Origin: Antilocapra americana
Lineage: Eukaryota; Chordata; Mammalia; Artiodactyla; Antilocapridae
DNA: 64,000 bases
Reading direction: 5' to 3'
NCBI GenBank assembly: GCA_007570785.1
Contig: ML660774.1
Span: 11,748,476 to 11,812,475, forward strand
Numbering within the stretch: the first letter of the stretch is position 1; each line of letters opens with the position of its first letter. The position numbers were made by a program, and so were the translations under genes. This document shows positions 24,807 through 37,212 of the stretch, one piece after another. The notes beneath the pieces are model-generated. The model was not told the DNA's origin and did no database searches. It worked only from the letters and a program-made list of their open reading frames with translations.

Positions 24807-25489
24807 GCCGAGTGAAGAGGGTTATAAAGGAAGTTGCCCTTCGATCTTTGGTTTCTGTTCTTAGAACACTCGAGGTTAAAATTTGTGACTGTAGAGTTGT
24901 ACGGAGAGGTCAAAATTCCCTTTTACACTTGTCTGTTACGGTTTTTTTTTCAAACTTGTGTGAAAAGCTAAAGAGGATCTGCAATTTCCCCGCTTACGAA
25001 CCAAAATGTTGGTCTGTACTGTTACCATGAAACCTGTGTTTATAAGGACCAGAAACGTGACGTGTGTTTGGTAACCAGGGGAAATGCTCGGATTTTTAGG
25101 AAATTAGAAAGAGTTTGAAATGCGGAGACTATTGCTTCTCTTCTTTCTCCCATCCGCAGTTACAGACATTGAAACAGTTTCTGTGGTTATTATTGCTCAG
25201 AACTTTTTAAAAGAAAACAGTTATTTACTTTTGGCCTCTCCCATCTGACCTAAGTAAATTCTGGTAAATTTTGTAGTTAAATCAGACTTTGAATGTTCAA
25301 TTAGGAATAAAAAAGCAAGTACTAACACTGCGTTTGCCCTAGTAACATCTCGTCACGTGTATCAGTATGTTACTTTTCACGTTTACTTGGAAGTTTTATT
25401 CAGAGAGTCAATTGAATTCAGAGCAATTTTTAATTAAATGGGAAGTTTTTAACAATGATTAGTGTGTATGCAGAAAACACTTTCTACCT

Positions 25490-25645
25490 AGCATTAGAAC
25501 CAGGAAACCTGTGTTGTCCTTTTCCTCCTACTGATTAGCTGTGTGCCTTTAGACAAGTCATATTCTAAACTTTGATTTTTCTCATAAATCAAGGACTTCA
25601 ATTAAATATCTCTTAAGTGTCTGTCAACTCAGTCATTCTGTGATT
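25490..25645 (+). repeat. MIR SINE remnant
   Basis: Degenerate MIR order: CTACTGATTAGCTGTGTGCC, TTTAGACAAGTCAT, TTTTTCTCATAAATCAAGGA. It ends close to the exon 2 acceptor of CNOT7. Confidence 0.6.
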
Positions 25646-25680
25646 CAGATTCCTGGTATAACTGGTTCTTATTTTGACAG

Positions 25681-25773
25681 GTACACAAATAAAGGATAAA
25701 GTATTTACGAAACAAATCTTCAATCAAGTATAACATTTTGATGCTTGGCAGCTAGACTCCTTGTGCCCTCACT
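25681..25773 (+). other. CNOT7: CNOT7 5' UTR part of exon 2
   Basis: 93 nt between a good acceptor (TTATTTTGACAG) and the ATG. It contains no ATG in frame with the CDS. The start context is CACTATGCC. Confidence 0.7.
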
Positions 25774-25890
25774 ATGCCAGCAGCAACTGTAGATCATAGC
25801 CAAAGAATTTGTGAAGTTTGGGCTTGCAACCTGGATGAAGAGATGAAGAAAATTCGTCAAGTTATTCGAAAATATAATTACGTTGCTATG
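25774..25890 (+). CDS. CNOT7: CNOT7 first coding exon
   Basis: 39 codons, [16 protein letters not shown] to NYVAM. The exon probably begins at 25681 after TTTTGACAG, giving a 93-nt 5'-UTR part. The donor is ATG/GTATGC. Confidence 0.97.
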
Positions 25891-28800
25891 GTATGCCTAT
25901 GAGCAAAATCTTTAAAATGCCTTTTATGAAAGAGGATTTTAAAACATCTTGAATTCAACCCTTCTGGTTGATTTTTTTTTTCTAGGTATTTAATGAAAGT
26001 AATTTTGTCAATGACCTCCCAACTAAAGATCACCAAGAACACACCAATAATGTGACAAGTTGGGTTTCTTATTCGTTGCATTGAGGGAAAATGCATTCTT
26101 AGAACCATGGGGTTATTTGCATAATCGAGTGTTAAGCCTTCTAGAAATTGGGGTCTGTGGCAGTGGTTTTAGGAAGGTAGTGAAGAAGTGGGGCTTTGCT
26201 CTGAACTGTTAGAAGACTAGAGTGAGGCTAAAGCTGTAAAGAAGCAACAGTCACTCATTATTTAAGATGGAAGGATGTTTGGTCATTTTTGTGGTTTGCA
26301 TATGTGGTTTGCATATGTGTGTGTTTTTGCATATGTTCAGTTATGATTACACACTGGCTTTGTCTGATGGTATGGTGTGAAATTGTTTATATTCAGCAGA
26401 AGACACTTTAGGACCTAGCTGTGAATGCCAGGTCTGCTCCTAGCAACACTAAGGCCTGATACTAATACCAGATGGAACTCTTAGATGTCTTTCTCAAACA
26501 GGAAAATTTCAGATCTCCCAATGATGGATTGTTGATCTGTAGTTTTTGTTTGTTATTTTAATTACCAGTGGAGTTCCATGAACACACTGTATTGTTAATC
26601 ATTTCTACTTTTGCATATACTATTCAATCTGCCTAGCCTGTCTACTCAGTTACTTTTTTTTCTTCTTGAGCACTGTCTGTTTTGACTTCTCTACTGTATT
26701 CTAGAGAAGCTTCGAGAAGAAAGAGCTTAGTATTTGAATCATCCTTTCTCCCCCCAACACTTGGCATAATAGCATCCAATAAAATGGTTGAGATTGACTG
26801 AATTTAGAAAAGTTTCAGTTTCTCTCCTGCTTCATAAGAACTGAAATTTAGGTTTTGTTCTTAGTTTCCTAATTTGAATTTTACTACTAAACTGATATGT
26901 TATTTTCTTAGCATATTTAATACAAATAAATACGTTTCTTTTGAGAGGGGCAGGTTGGTTGGTTAAAATATGAATATTTGAATGTACACAGATAATGTCC
27001 TATTTAATAGATATATTTTCTTATCCATAATTAGAATGAAGTTATATTTTTTCCAGTCAAAATTCAGTGATCGTTTATTTCTCAAATGAAAGCAGTGACA
27101 ACTTTAGACATGTGATAGCATTCTACAGGAACGAGTGGTGGCATGCATTCTTTAAGGGTGTGCTTTCTCTGGAGTGTAGAGAGTACTATTTTAGGCCAAG
27201 AAAGGAGGGTTTTGGTATTTATCTAAATACTTACTTCAGAAAAGCAATTAAAAAGTATGGTACAGTTTCTAGTCTTTGTAACTATCTTCATTGGTTTTAA
27301 CATTACAATACTGTGAGCATAGTTTCACATACCTGTTGAAAAACATGAATTTATAATTTTTTTCTTCTTCCTTGGGAATAGAGTACTTAGTTGCATTTAT
27401 TATGTGTACATTATACATGGTAATTTTTTACTGATATGATATTTAAAGTAAGATGAAGTCATTAAGTTTGTGGTTTTATGGTTTTAAAAAGTAATGCTCT
27501 TCCTAGTTAAAAGGTACATTGCAATTGAACATGAATTGTGCAGAATATCACCCATAACAGGATTCTTCAATGTGTACTCAAAATTAATTATTCTAGGAAT
27601 TTGTGGATTGTGGTTTCGACCATTTAGTAAGTAATAAACCTTAAAACTATTTTACAGGACACCGAGTTTCCAGGTGTGGTGGCAAGACCCATTGGAGAAT
27701 TCAGGAGCAATGCTGACTATCAGTACCAACTGTTGCGGTGTAATGTAGACTTGTTGAAGATAATTCAGCTTGGACTGACATTTATGAATGAGCAAGGAGA
27801 ATACCCGCCAGGAACTTCAACTTGGCAGTTTAATTTTAAATTTAATTTGACGTAAGTAGGAAATAAATTTAACCCAAACTTTTTTTTTTTTAGTTTAATT
27901 TTAGAAATTAATTTCCATCAGGTACAAGTGAAATTTGGTATCACTACCCTGGAAATATTTAAAACCTAAAATTTCAAAAGTTTTTGTTTCTTTTTATTAT
28001 GGGACAAAAAAATCAAGATAGAGATTTAAATTTAGATACTTTGAGTTTTAGAGCTGTTATTTGGAAAGCATAGCTGCCCCTATTTTGAAATTTGGAAAAC
28101 TGCATTTTGAAAATATTTCTTGATAGAAAAAAGATAACTTTACAACATTAATTTGCTTTCAAACTTTGTGTGCAATTTGAAATATATATATCTTTGTTGT
28201 AAAAGTTACCCTTCTGAAGCGATTCTTATTGTGGTCATAGTCCATTGTGTGAATAGAAGGCTCATCAGAGGTGATAATAAGATCATTCCTAGAAACTTGG
28301 GTGCATTTTACTTTCAAATGAGTTATTGTGTCAGCCCAGCCCACAGAACCTCTTACAGGTTACGTATAGGAGAAGTATTAGTATCCTTGAGCCTGATGTT
28401 TTTTTTAGGAAATAATTTGGAACCTGAATTCTAACTCAAGTCCTGGGTCAAAACCCAGTTTCTTTACTTACAGTGCTTCTGTATCATTGGTAAGAATAGT
28501 CTTGATAGCTTAGGGAAGTTTCCTGCCTTTTGGGGTGAGCAGATTGTTTACAAACTGCCTGTAAGATGGGGAGATATTGAATACGTTTTGAGTATGTTAC
28601 TATACTACAGTGTCCTTCCGTTCGACAGTCTCTGCTTGTTTCATGTGATCTTACATCCAGTTTGCCAAATAGTAAATGAAGCTGTAGGACAATTAGTGGT
28701 GGTAGTGGGGGTGGTAGTCATTCCCTTCAGTCTTGTTCAACTCATGGTCACCCCATGGACTATAGCTCACCAGGCTCCTCTACCCATGAGAGTCTCTAGG

Positions 28801-31800
28801 CAAGAATACTGGAGGTGGGTAGCCATTCGCTTCTCCAGGGGGGTCTTCCTGATCCAGGGATCAAACCCAGGTTTCCTACATTGCAAGCGAATTCTTTATC
28901 GTCTGAGCAACTAGAGAAGCCCCAATTGATGGTAGTGCCATTTAAGGACCTCTCTTCTCTGTACTGGGATACTTAGCATATATAAGATGTAAAGAAAAGC
29001 AGGGCTGATGAGTTTAGAGGATAGTTGTCAGTGTTGTAATAGTATGGCTTTTAATTGCATTACGTCTATAACTAGACTTTGTTTTCACTCTGTTGGATTT
29101 AATAATATACTCCCCAGAACTTTGTCAAGGGTGAAAGGTATTTATCTCTATTCAAACTGATAATAACCTTTTAAGTCCTTTAATTCTGAAAATTCCCTTC
29201 TATCTTTTTCCCAAAAGGTAACCCTTTTTAAAATTGGTTCTCTACCGTTTCATTTGCTGTATGTTACTTTTTTCCCAAGCCGATCATCAGAACGTTGTTC
29301 TGTACTAAGGTAGTGCTGTGATCTAAGTATGTGAGTAGGAGGTGACCTGTCAGGGTCTCAGTTTTGGTAAAAGGCATTTTTCCTTTCTAGGAACATCTTT
29401 GTTCCTATAACAACTGCTTTGCTGCTTTTTTCTCATACATTTCATCCTAATGTTAATATCTTGAGAGATGTTTAAGGATGTAGTGAAAAATATTATTTAA
29501 ATAGAAAGGATCAGTTGGAAAATAAAACCAGTTCTACCTAATATGGAGAAAGAGCACCATGAATCTTGGATGTTTTGAAGCAAGATGAAAATTGACTTTT
29601 TTATTGAGTTCCTAGAATGAATGTGTCAGCAGCTGTGCTAGGTCCCACGGACATAATGTTGAGGAAAGCTGGTCGTGGTTATTATAACTCTTCTGTATGC
29701 TTTCTATTGCTGAAATCCAAGAATTAGAGCTGTTAGGTATTGATCAGTGTTTGGGAATTTTGTCTAAAGTGAATTTGGACTTGATACGTACATGAAAATT
29801 AAAGTAGAATATGATATTTGATCATGAAACACCAGAGTTACTCATCCAGGTCTCTGTCCTGGAGATGGTGATCCAATATGTCCAGGCGTGGCACTTGTGA
29901 ATCCATATTGTTCACAAGTTCTCTGAATAATTATTATCATTGGGCAAGTTTGGGAAATACTGATTTAAATAGTGCAGTACTCCCTGGTAATATAACATTG
30001 AACAAAACAGACAAAAATCATTGCCCTCTTCAAGCTTAAACTGTGATTAAGAGAGATCATAAAAGTAAAGTGAGCATATGGCTCAGAATAATGTGAGCCT
30101 GGAGAGGGAGTCTTATGCCTTTGGTTGGTTATAGTTGCTAGAGCATGTCTCTTAGCATCTGGGCATGATGAGTGAGATTCTACTTGTTAAAGGTACATGT
30201 TTTAATATAAGAAGGACAGTAATATCTGTTGTGTAATGAAAAAACTTGTATTGGGTTTATTCAGATATCCTTTTGAAAGAGTTTTCTGGCATAATTTTCC
30301 AGGGAATTTTGACTTAAGATTAATTGTTGCAATTCCTGTTTTTAAATATTTCACTTGCTAGTTTTGTTACTTTTCAAAACTTTTGATTAGTTTTATTAAA
30401 GCTTTTATAAAACTTTCTTTTGCTAAGCGGTAGAAATCAGTATTCTCACAATTTTCAAAGTAAACAGAAACATCCAGTGGGCACTGCATGAAATACTTTT
30501 CATTCTCAGAAACATACCTTCATTTTGATCACTTTTTTGATTTAGTACAGTATTTTGGATACCTGTGTGCTTGTGCTTAGATATTAAAGATGGTTTTTTT
30601 TTTTCGCTTAAGTAAAATCTTGAAAGATTGGTTTATATTTAGATTTCCTGGCTTGATTTTTGAGAGGTAATCTTCTAGGAGTAAGGCTGTTAGAAGGAGA
30701 AATTAATGCTGCTCCAGCAGAGTCTTTCATTTTAAACAGCTTACTGCTTATCGGAACCATTTGAGAGGCTCATGGGTAGTGAGAGGAAGCAACTCCTCCT
30801 TCTTTAAGAGTGTGGTTTAACGCAGGCACAGCAGGAGCTTTCCCTTCAGTCTTTTTCCCTTCTCTCTGCTGAGAGCCTGGGAGACAGACACAGGCTTCGC
30901 CCCTGTGGCTGCAGCTCTGTTTGGCAGCATTAAAATGGCTGCTGAGACTGAAAGCCCAGATAAGAACATGTCTGTTACTCTGTCGTGGTAGCTACGGTGA
31001 GTAGAAGACCCTTTTTTTGTTTTTTGAACCCAGTTAAATTTACTAACTTGTGAAAGGCTAACGAGATGGATAGTAAAGATTAAAATCTCACCATTGGACT
31101 GTTTCGAATGATAATCTGCTATATGAACATTCTTCTAAAATTAAGTTGACCTTTGTATTTCAGTTGCATTTACCTTTCGTAAATATGAAGTATTGGAATA
31201 AATGGACTCAGGCCCATTCTCTCTTGATATTTCTGGCACTGTAGTTGTAGATGTCAGTGGGAGAAATACGGTTTGAAATATGGCACTTTTGAATGTTGTC
31301 TTTCTTTTTCTTCTGCCAGGGAGGACATGTATGCCCAAGACTCTATAGAGCTGCTCACAACATCTGGTATCCAGTTTAAAAAACATGAGGAGGAAGGAAT
31401 TGAGACCCAGTACTTTGCAGAACTTCTTATGACATCAGGAGTAGTCCTCTGTGAAGGGGTCAAATGGTTATCATTTCATAGGTAAAAGATTGCATTGCAA
31501 ATGGTATTTGTGTTACCATTGTCTAGCTGCTTCACGCTTGACTTGGGTCATGGTGTCAGCATTTCAGGCTTAGTTCTGCAGAGAACTGGCTGCCATGTAG
31601 CTCAACAGGCTAATGTTGGTCTCCTTAAAGGTTCATTTAATGATGTGGGATCCATTTCAGACTAAGGGAGACAGTACTGCATAGTGGAAAGAGTGCAGGC
31701 TGAAAAAACAGACCTTGGTTTATGTCCAGCAATGCCATTTGGAATCTGTGTTATTACATAGGTTTATTTATTTAATAAAGAAAGTTAACATTTCTAAGCT

Positions 31801-34800
31801 TTAGAATGAAACTATTTATTCATCAAAAAAATAGTAATTATCTACCGTATGACAAGCACTTTGATAAGATTCTAGGAATTAAGTTACAAAGTAGGCTATA
31901 ATCTCTGATTTTATTGCTTATATCTTGATATTCCTTATGGTTTTCAATGTTAAAGCTTTTTTCCTCTCTTTTTAAAGTAAGAAGTAAAACTCTAAACACT
32001 GAATAGAAATTTTATATGTACTCTCACTTTAAAAGATATACGTTCCAACTATGTATCATAAGGGAAAAAAAAATTCAAGATGTGACGCTTGCCCTTGAAA
32101 AAAGTGGGGAAACAGTACATGTGCTCCAGTGGTGGTGCAGAACACAACTTGTCTGAGAAGTCTGGGAGCGGGGCTCTTGAGGGAAGGCATCCTGGGAGAG
32201 GTCCTAAGGAAAGGTTGACGGGGAAGAGAAGGGCTGTGATTGTGGGGTGGGGTGCAGGGAGGTATAAAGCTGCGGAAAAGCCAGGCAGTGGGGGCAGGAT
32301 CTTGATTTGAGTATGTGGGAGTTGTCTTTTTGTTCTCTAGACAGTAGTTCTCAGCCTTTGCTTGCTTCACTTCTTTCATGTACACCATTCCCACTAGTGT
32401 CTCTGGGAGATTGAGATAGGAATAAAATTTGAGGGAAGAAGGTATTTCTTTATAAAATTACTTCAGTGAAAATACTTTGGTAGGGAATTACTGTTTGGGT
32501 TTTTGAAATGTATGATTGCATTATATAAATGATGGGAGGATATGCATTATTTTTGTCTTCTGATTGCCAGTTTTCCTGCTGTCTTTGACATTTTTGCCAA
32601 GTCTCCTTTCATCTTTATTTTTTGAGACATCTTCTGTGGACAGTTTGATTTTAGAGAGTTCTCTGTTGAAGGATCCGCTAAATAGTAGTTCAGTGACTAC
32701 AACCCTAGGATAGTTGTAGAGATTTGTATATTAATATTCCTGATTGATGATATGAAAGGTTCTTATCACTGTAAATGATGGCATTTCCTCCTAACTGTGT
32801 TTATTTTCTCTGTTCTTTTGTGCATTTTTTCTGGTTCATTTTTTCCTCTCCCGTTTACAGTGTGTCTCACTTAAAAGTTGTATTTAGAAAAAATTGTTTT
32901 TTCATTTCTATGGTTTTTATGGTCCCGCTTCTGTATTCTTTAACCTTTTCATAGTGGTTATGACTTTGGCTACTTAATCAAAATCCTGACCAACTCTAAC
33001 TTGCCTGAAGAAGAACTTGACTTCTTTGAGATCCTTCGATTGTTTTTTCCTGTCATTTATGATGTGAAGTACCTCATGAAGAGCTGCAAAAATCTCAAAG
33101 TAAGTCTTTTAAATGGTTTTATTTGTAATCAACACGCTTTTCAGAGTGGGTAACTGACTTACAAGATGCTGGGTTGGTTGTTGATTTAAACCTTATTTTT
33201 AAGTTTTATATTAAATGCACATTATCTAATGATACATTGTCATCTGATTCCTTTTTTGCATAAAAAATAGTTTATAAGAAATCCTTATTCAAAGCTTCGT
33301 GATATATTTGCAGAAAAAGCTTTAGCAAGATTCAAACCAGAGATCACATTCTTATCATTCTTTTGCCTCATTGAACATGAAGTAGCACTGAATCTGAGAC
33401 TGACACAGAAATGCAAGCTCTCCCTCTCTCCCAGCACATAATCTTCCCATGTAAGAGGAATTCTCAGGGCCAGCAGTGTGCAGCTAGAGTCAGTCATGTA
33501 GCAAAAAGAGTTTCCCCTCCAGCTTACCTTGGTGAGAGGTTATGTTCTCAGAGTCTAGTCACAGGGTCATGTTCCTATAAAGGGATTTTTTTCTTTTTTT
33601 TTTTTTCCTCTTCACTACCGGCCCATTGACATCATCTTGTTAGTAGTAAGTGCTGGTAATCGGGTAGATCCTGTCTAAACAGCAGCTTACATTCTGATAC
33701 TTATTACCATGTGCATAATGATTCGTTACTTCTGAGCATTAATTCCTTCAAAAAGAAAGTGTCTTTATCAGGAAAAGTGCTCTAGTTTTAGAGTAAATTC
33801 ACTGATAGGGGTACAGACTCGTAAAGAATATAGTGGTTTTACTTTTTCAGGTGTGTTTGTGCTTAAGCTATAACTCAAGAAAAACATTTACATAAAGTTG
33901 TTGCTTTATAGAACCTACATCAAGGCTGATTAAGTTTTCCCCTCCCCGGCTTTTTAGAAGTGCATGGAGTCATACTTTTAGGAGATGGTGAAACTTAAAG
34001 AGTTTTACTTTTATGTAGGAAGAAATAATTTAGGAATTGACTAAGGAAGCTTTGCTTTTGACAGATGAACTGAAAATCCTAAGAGAAACAGTCGTTGGGC
34101 CAAAGTTTGCTTACCTCATTACAGGATATAGCATACAATTTGGGAAGTTTTTAAGAAATACTACTTCATGTTTGTAGCACCAAAGAAAAGCAGAATTCTG
34201 TGCAATTTGAATAGACTTCTGCTGTGACTCAGGTGAACTTGACAGTAGGCTGTCTTCGTGTCTAGACAGGATATCCCCTGAAAGGGTTGCATGCTGAGAA
34301 TCCAAGGCCTAAAGGTTTCTATCTGGCTGTGGAAATACTCTTTTAAATCTGACGTGTCTGAATAGGGACAGTTTGGGTGAACAGAGAACGAAATTATTAT
34401 TCATTATGTGTATGCTGTTGAAAATTTTCTGAGCATATTAGATATTCTGAATATGCCCTGAGTAACTGGCAGTGTTAAAATTTAGGTTGATGACAAAGGT
34501 ACTTTCTGACGTGTAGTCAACCATACTGAATGACTACTCTGTTGCTCTCCTGAGCAGCTGCTCATGATACCTAATCCTTGTGCTGTTTTTAGCCCTGAAG
34601 CAACTGCTGGGCAAAGTACTGTTTCAAGCTGCGATGTAGAAAAGGGAGGCCATAACAGTTTAGAGAGAAATTTGTGTGCATTTTGTCGTGGGTCCTGATG
34701 TTTGTTTCTTTGCTTTCTCTTCTCCTATTTTCCCCTTTATTCTCCTTCACTCTTTTCTTTCTTCTTTTATTCTTTCCTTTCCTTTCTTTGAATCTCATTA

Positions 34801-37212
34801 TCTTTCCTTTCTAATCCTAGCAGTATTTACATAGGTGGGTGTTTAGCAGACCCTTCTAAAGGGTTATATTCTCATAACAACATACTTTTTTTCTTTTTAA
34901 CTAACAAAAACTATAGTCAAGGATTATTAGTCATAACAGCTTTGTTTTGTGCAAATTAGTTAGATGAAGTTATTTAGAGATATTAAGAAAATTTATAAAG
35001 CACCTGCCTACAGTCCATTTTATTTTAAGAATTGATGGAGAGATGGCCTGAGTGTACTTGGTAAAGGTTGGCCTGTGTTACTTTGTATATGATCTGCTGC
35101 CCCCATGTCTTGAGGGAAATTACTTGCCACGTGCCTTAAAGGGTATGGTGAGATAAATTTTCCCAATTAGGATCTCATTTTCTGTTGAATTATGAACATC
35201 TCCCACATTCAACAAATGCATCAGTGATTCGTATTCTTATTTTCTGCTGATCTTCATAAGGTCCATCTTTACTGAAACTCATTGCTGTTTTGATCATTGT
35301 CTATGTTATGTAGTTTTTGAATACAGATGTTGCAATGTTTTTCTTTTGACAAGCAATTTTTCTTTCTTGTAGGGTGGTTTACAGGAAGTTGCTGAACAGT
35401 TAGAGCTGGAACGGATAGGACCACAGCATCAGGCAGGATCTGACTCATTGCTCACAGGAATGGCCTTTTTCAAAATGAGAGAAGTATGAAGACATCAGTG
35501 CCTTTTTCTCAGTTGATTGTTAGGTTGAGGACATTATAATGGCAAAAGTTTTGGGGGCAATAAGTACATATTAAGTGAAGATATAATTACAGTTGCCATA
35601 TAAGTCATATCCGTCACACTTGAATGAAATTAATCAAAAATGAGTCATCTTAAAATGCAGTTCAGAAGGAAAAGAAGAAAATAAGTTCTTAGTAGAATAT
35701 GAAACTTAAACCACCTTAGAAATCATGTAGGTCCAACCATATTATTTCTTAGATGAGGAAGCCGAGGCTAGAGGCCAGTAGCTTTTATCCAAGGTCATAC
35801 ATATTAATAGGGGAACTCCAGAGTACTTCCTGTTAATAACATAAGTGTTGGTTCTGTCAAGTCAAGGAATCCATATAATTAAGTTTTCCCTGGCATTGTC
35901 TTTTTTTAGGTATTAAACTGTTGCCGTACTTCAGTACTTTGAGAATTTACAGAGTAGGACTCGTTTAGTAGATTCTAACAAGTTTTGAATTCTAAAGAGG
36001 TTAAATAAATCTGAAGTAGTAAAGTCAAAAATTACGTTGGGCAGACATTCCTTAAGAGTCAAAAGGCAGATATAAGTTCTTCAAGTATCAAGATGTCAGT
36101 TACAGAAAAATGAAATTTCATGAATCCAAGTCTACTCTTAGCTTAAGCGATGGGCATAGGTGTACTTAATAGATAAATGGAAAGAAAAGAAAGCCAGTTG
36201 TGCGAAAAAGAAAACAGTAGACACTTTTGCTTACAAAAATGTTTTCCTTTTTGTAAAATACTGTAGAATTCTTTAGAGTATATCCTCTTAGACGTTAAAG
36301 AAATGACTGAGGATACTTCTGGGAATTTAGAACTTTTTGTAGAAATGTATTAATAATACATGTAATAAGAAGCATATAGCTATTTTGCCAAGTAGTATTG
36401 ATTCAGAGTGATTTGGACTGTATTCCTGACAAATACTTTGTTTTGTACATCTTCCTAGTGCTCCATTAGAGAATTAAAAGGCAACCTTTTGCATTCTCAG
36501 CTTTGCATTTGAAAATATGCCTTGATGGTTTGGTTAGTGGTGGATTATCTATTAATTTGTTATCTTTATTTTTCTTGGCTTTATTAAGGATAATAACCTA
36601 ATGTGAATGTTCAGATTTTGCTGTCCAGAAATGTTTGGGGTTTGTTTTTAGCCAAAAGTCTTGGCCTTTCACATAGACTTAAGGCTACTTATAAACTTTT
36701 AAAGGCCCCTTCCCCAACCCATTATTGGCTATTTTCATTCATTCTCATGATTAAGTATGATTAAATTAAATGAACTAAAAATGCCTGCCATTTTTCCATT
36801 ATTACAAATTCTCATAAAATGGTCTGAGTGTTAATAGGAAAGGCATTGTGTTTATATAATTTTTGGTAGTCTTTTTTCTCTGATTTCTTTTGAACTCTGA
36901 CTTCCTGAGAACATCAGTCTTATATGTTTAATTTAAATGTATGGCTTCAGAGGAGCACCATAGATAAGAGCTATCATTAGAGTTAAGGAATAGTCAGTGC
37001 TTACATTGCTGAAATATAAATTACCAGTCGTACGTTTTGGTTAAAATTATCTTTTTTTTTTTTCTTCCAAAATTCCTTTTTAGATGTTCTTTGAAGATCA
37101 TATTGATGATGCCAAATATTGTGGTCATTTGTATGGCCTTGGTTCTGGTTCATCCTATGTACAGAATGGCACAGGGAATGCATATGAAGAGGAAGCCAGC
37201 AAGCAGTCATGA
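25774..37212 (+). CDS. CNOT7: CNOT7 (CAF1a), CCR4-NOT deadenylase, complete 285-aa reading frame in six coding exons
   Basis: CNOT7 is a 3'-5' poly(A) exoribonuclease of the DEDD family. It bridges CNOT6/6L and the CNOT1 scaffold in the CCR4-NOT complex and carries out mRNA deadenylation in the cytoplasm and P-bodies. The exons are 25774-25890, 27658-27851, 31320-31481, 32955-33099, 35373-35483 and 37084-37212. They sum to 858 nt, or 285 codons plus TGA, the normal family length. The catalytic residues are all present: D40 and E42 (DTEF at the start of the second coding exon), D161 (SGYDFGYL), H225 and D230 (QHQAGSD). The protein begins [16 protein letters not shown] and ends EEEASKQS. All introns have GT-AG ends and consistent phases. 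A 5'-UTR exon lies in the CpG island near 24.1-24.2 kb. A B-cell translocation/TOB partner role is known for the family but not visible here. The gene is convergent with ZDHHC2. Confidence 0.99.
25891..27657 (+). other. CNOT7: CNOT7 intron 2
   Basis: Ordinary AT-rich intron. The only local pattern noticed is a threefold TTTGCATATG cluster at 26291-26335. Confidence 0.7.
27658..27851 (+). CDS. CNOT7: CNOT7 second coding exon (D40/E42)
   Basis: 194 nt beginning [15 protein letters not shown] and ending KFNL plus AC. It opens on catalytic D40. The acceptor is TTTACAG and the donor AC/GTAAGT. Confidence 0.98.
27852..31319 (+). other. CNOT7: CNOT7 intron 3
   Basis: About 3.5 kb. It holds one Bov-tA SINE (28717-28924) next to a GGTAGTG-rich simple stretch. 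The remainder is AT-rich intron with possible old-repeat traces at about 29960-30080. No gene is seen. Confidence 0.7.
28717..28924 (-). mobile_element. Bov-tA SINE
   Basis: Antisense copy with CCATGGACTATAGCTCACCA, AGGCAAGAATACTGGAG and ATTCTTTATCGTCTGAGC. Flanks share CAATT and TGGTAG words, suggesting a worn target duplication. Confidence 0.88.
31320..31481 (+). CDS. CNOT7: CNOT7 third coding exon
   Basis: 162 nt encoding [19 protein letters not shown] to GVKWLSFH plus AG. The acceptor is TCTGCCAG and the donor AG/GTAAAA. Confidence 0.98.
31482..32954 (+). other. CNOT7: CNOT7 intron 4
   Basis: Noncoding, AT-rich apart from a GC-richer patch at about 32100-32310 with no recognisable reading frame. 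A long open frame on the minus strand there (32056-32394) is low-complexity and unsupported. Confidence 0.65.
32955..33099 (+). CDS. CNOT7: CNOT7 fourth coding exon (D161)
   Basis: 145 nt encoding [16 protein letters not shown] through KSCKNLK, including catalytic D161. The acceptor is TTCATAG and the donor AAA/GTAAGT. Confidence 0.98.
33100..35372 (+). other. CNOT7: CNOT7 intron 5
   Basis: Noncoding. It contains T tracts (33586-33607) and a CT-rich stretch at about 34715-34800. I see no interspersed repeat that I can name and no gene. Confidence 0.65.
35373..35483 (+). CDS. CNOT7: CNOT7 fifth coding exon (H225, D230)
   Basis: 111 nt, 37 codons, [16 protein letters not shown] to AFFKMRE. 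It carries the last catalytic His and Asp. The acceptor is TCTTGTAG and the donor GAA/GTATGA. Confidence 0.98.
35484..37083 (+). other. CNOT7: CNOT7 intron 6
   Basis: Noncoding. About 35735-35815 resembles an antisense MIR (GATGAGGAAGCCGAGGC followed by AAGGTCATAC). Otherwise it is ordinary intron. Confidence 0.6.
37084..37212 (+). CDS. CNOT7: CNOT7 last coding exon with stop
   Basis: 129 nt encoding [18 protein letters not shown] to EEEASKQS and TGA at 37210-37212. The acceptor is CCTTTTTAG, after a long T tract. Confidence 0.98.
   Translation: MFFEDHIDDAKYCGHLYGLGSGSSYVQNGTGNAYEEEASKQS

Larger units (their letters stand above)
24229..25680 (+). other. CNOT7: CNOT7 intron 1
   Basis: The 5' half is CpG-island edge with a GT microsatellite (24777-24806). 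A MIR-like stretch lies at about 25490-25645, directly before the exon 2 acceptor. Nothing codes. Confidence 0.6.

Noticed and set aside
32056..32394. 112-codon minus-strand open frame in CNOT7 intron 4
   Set aside because: Pro/Ser-rich, unrecognised, does not start at a supported promoter, and lies in a constitutive intron.
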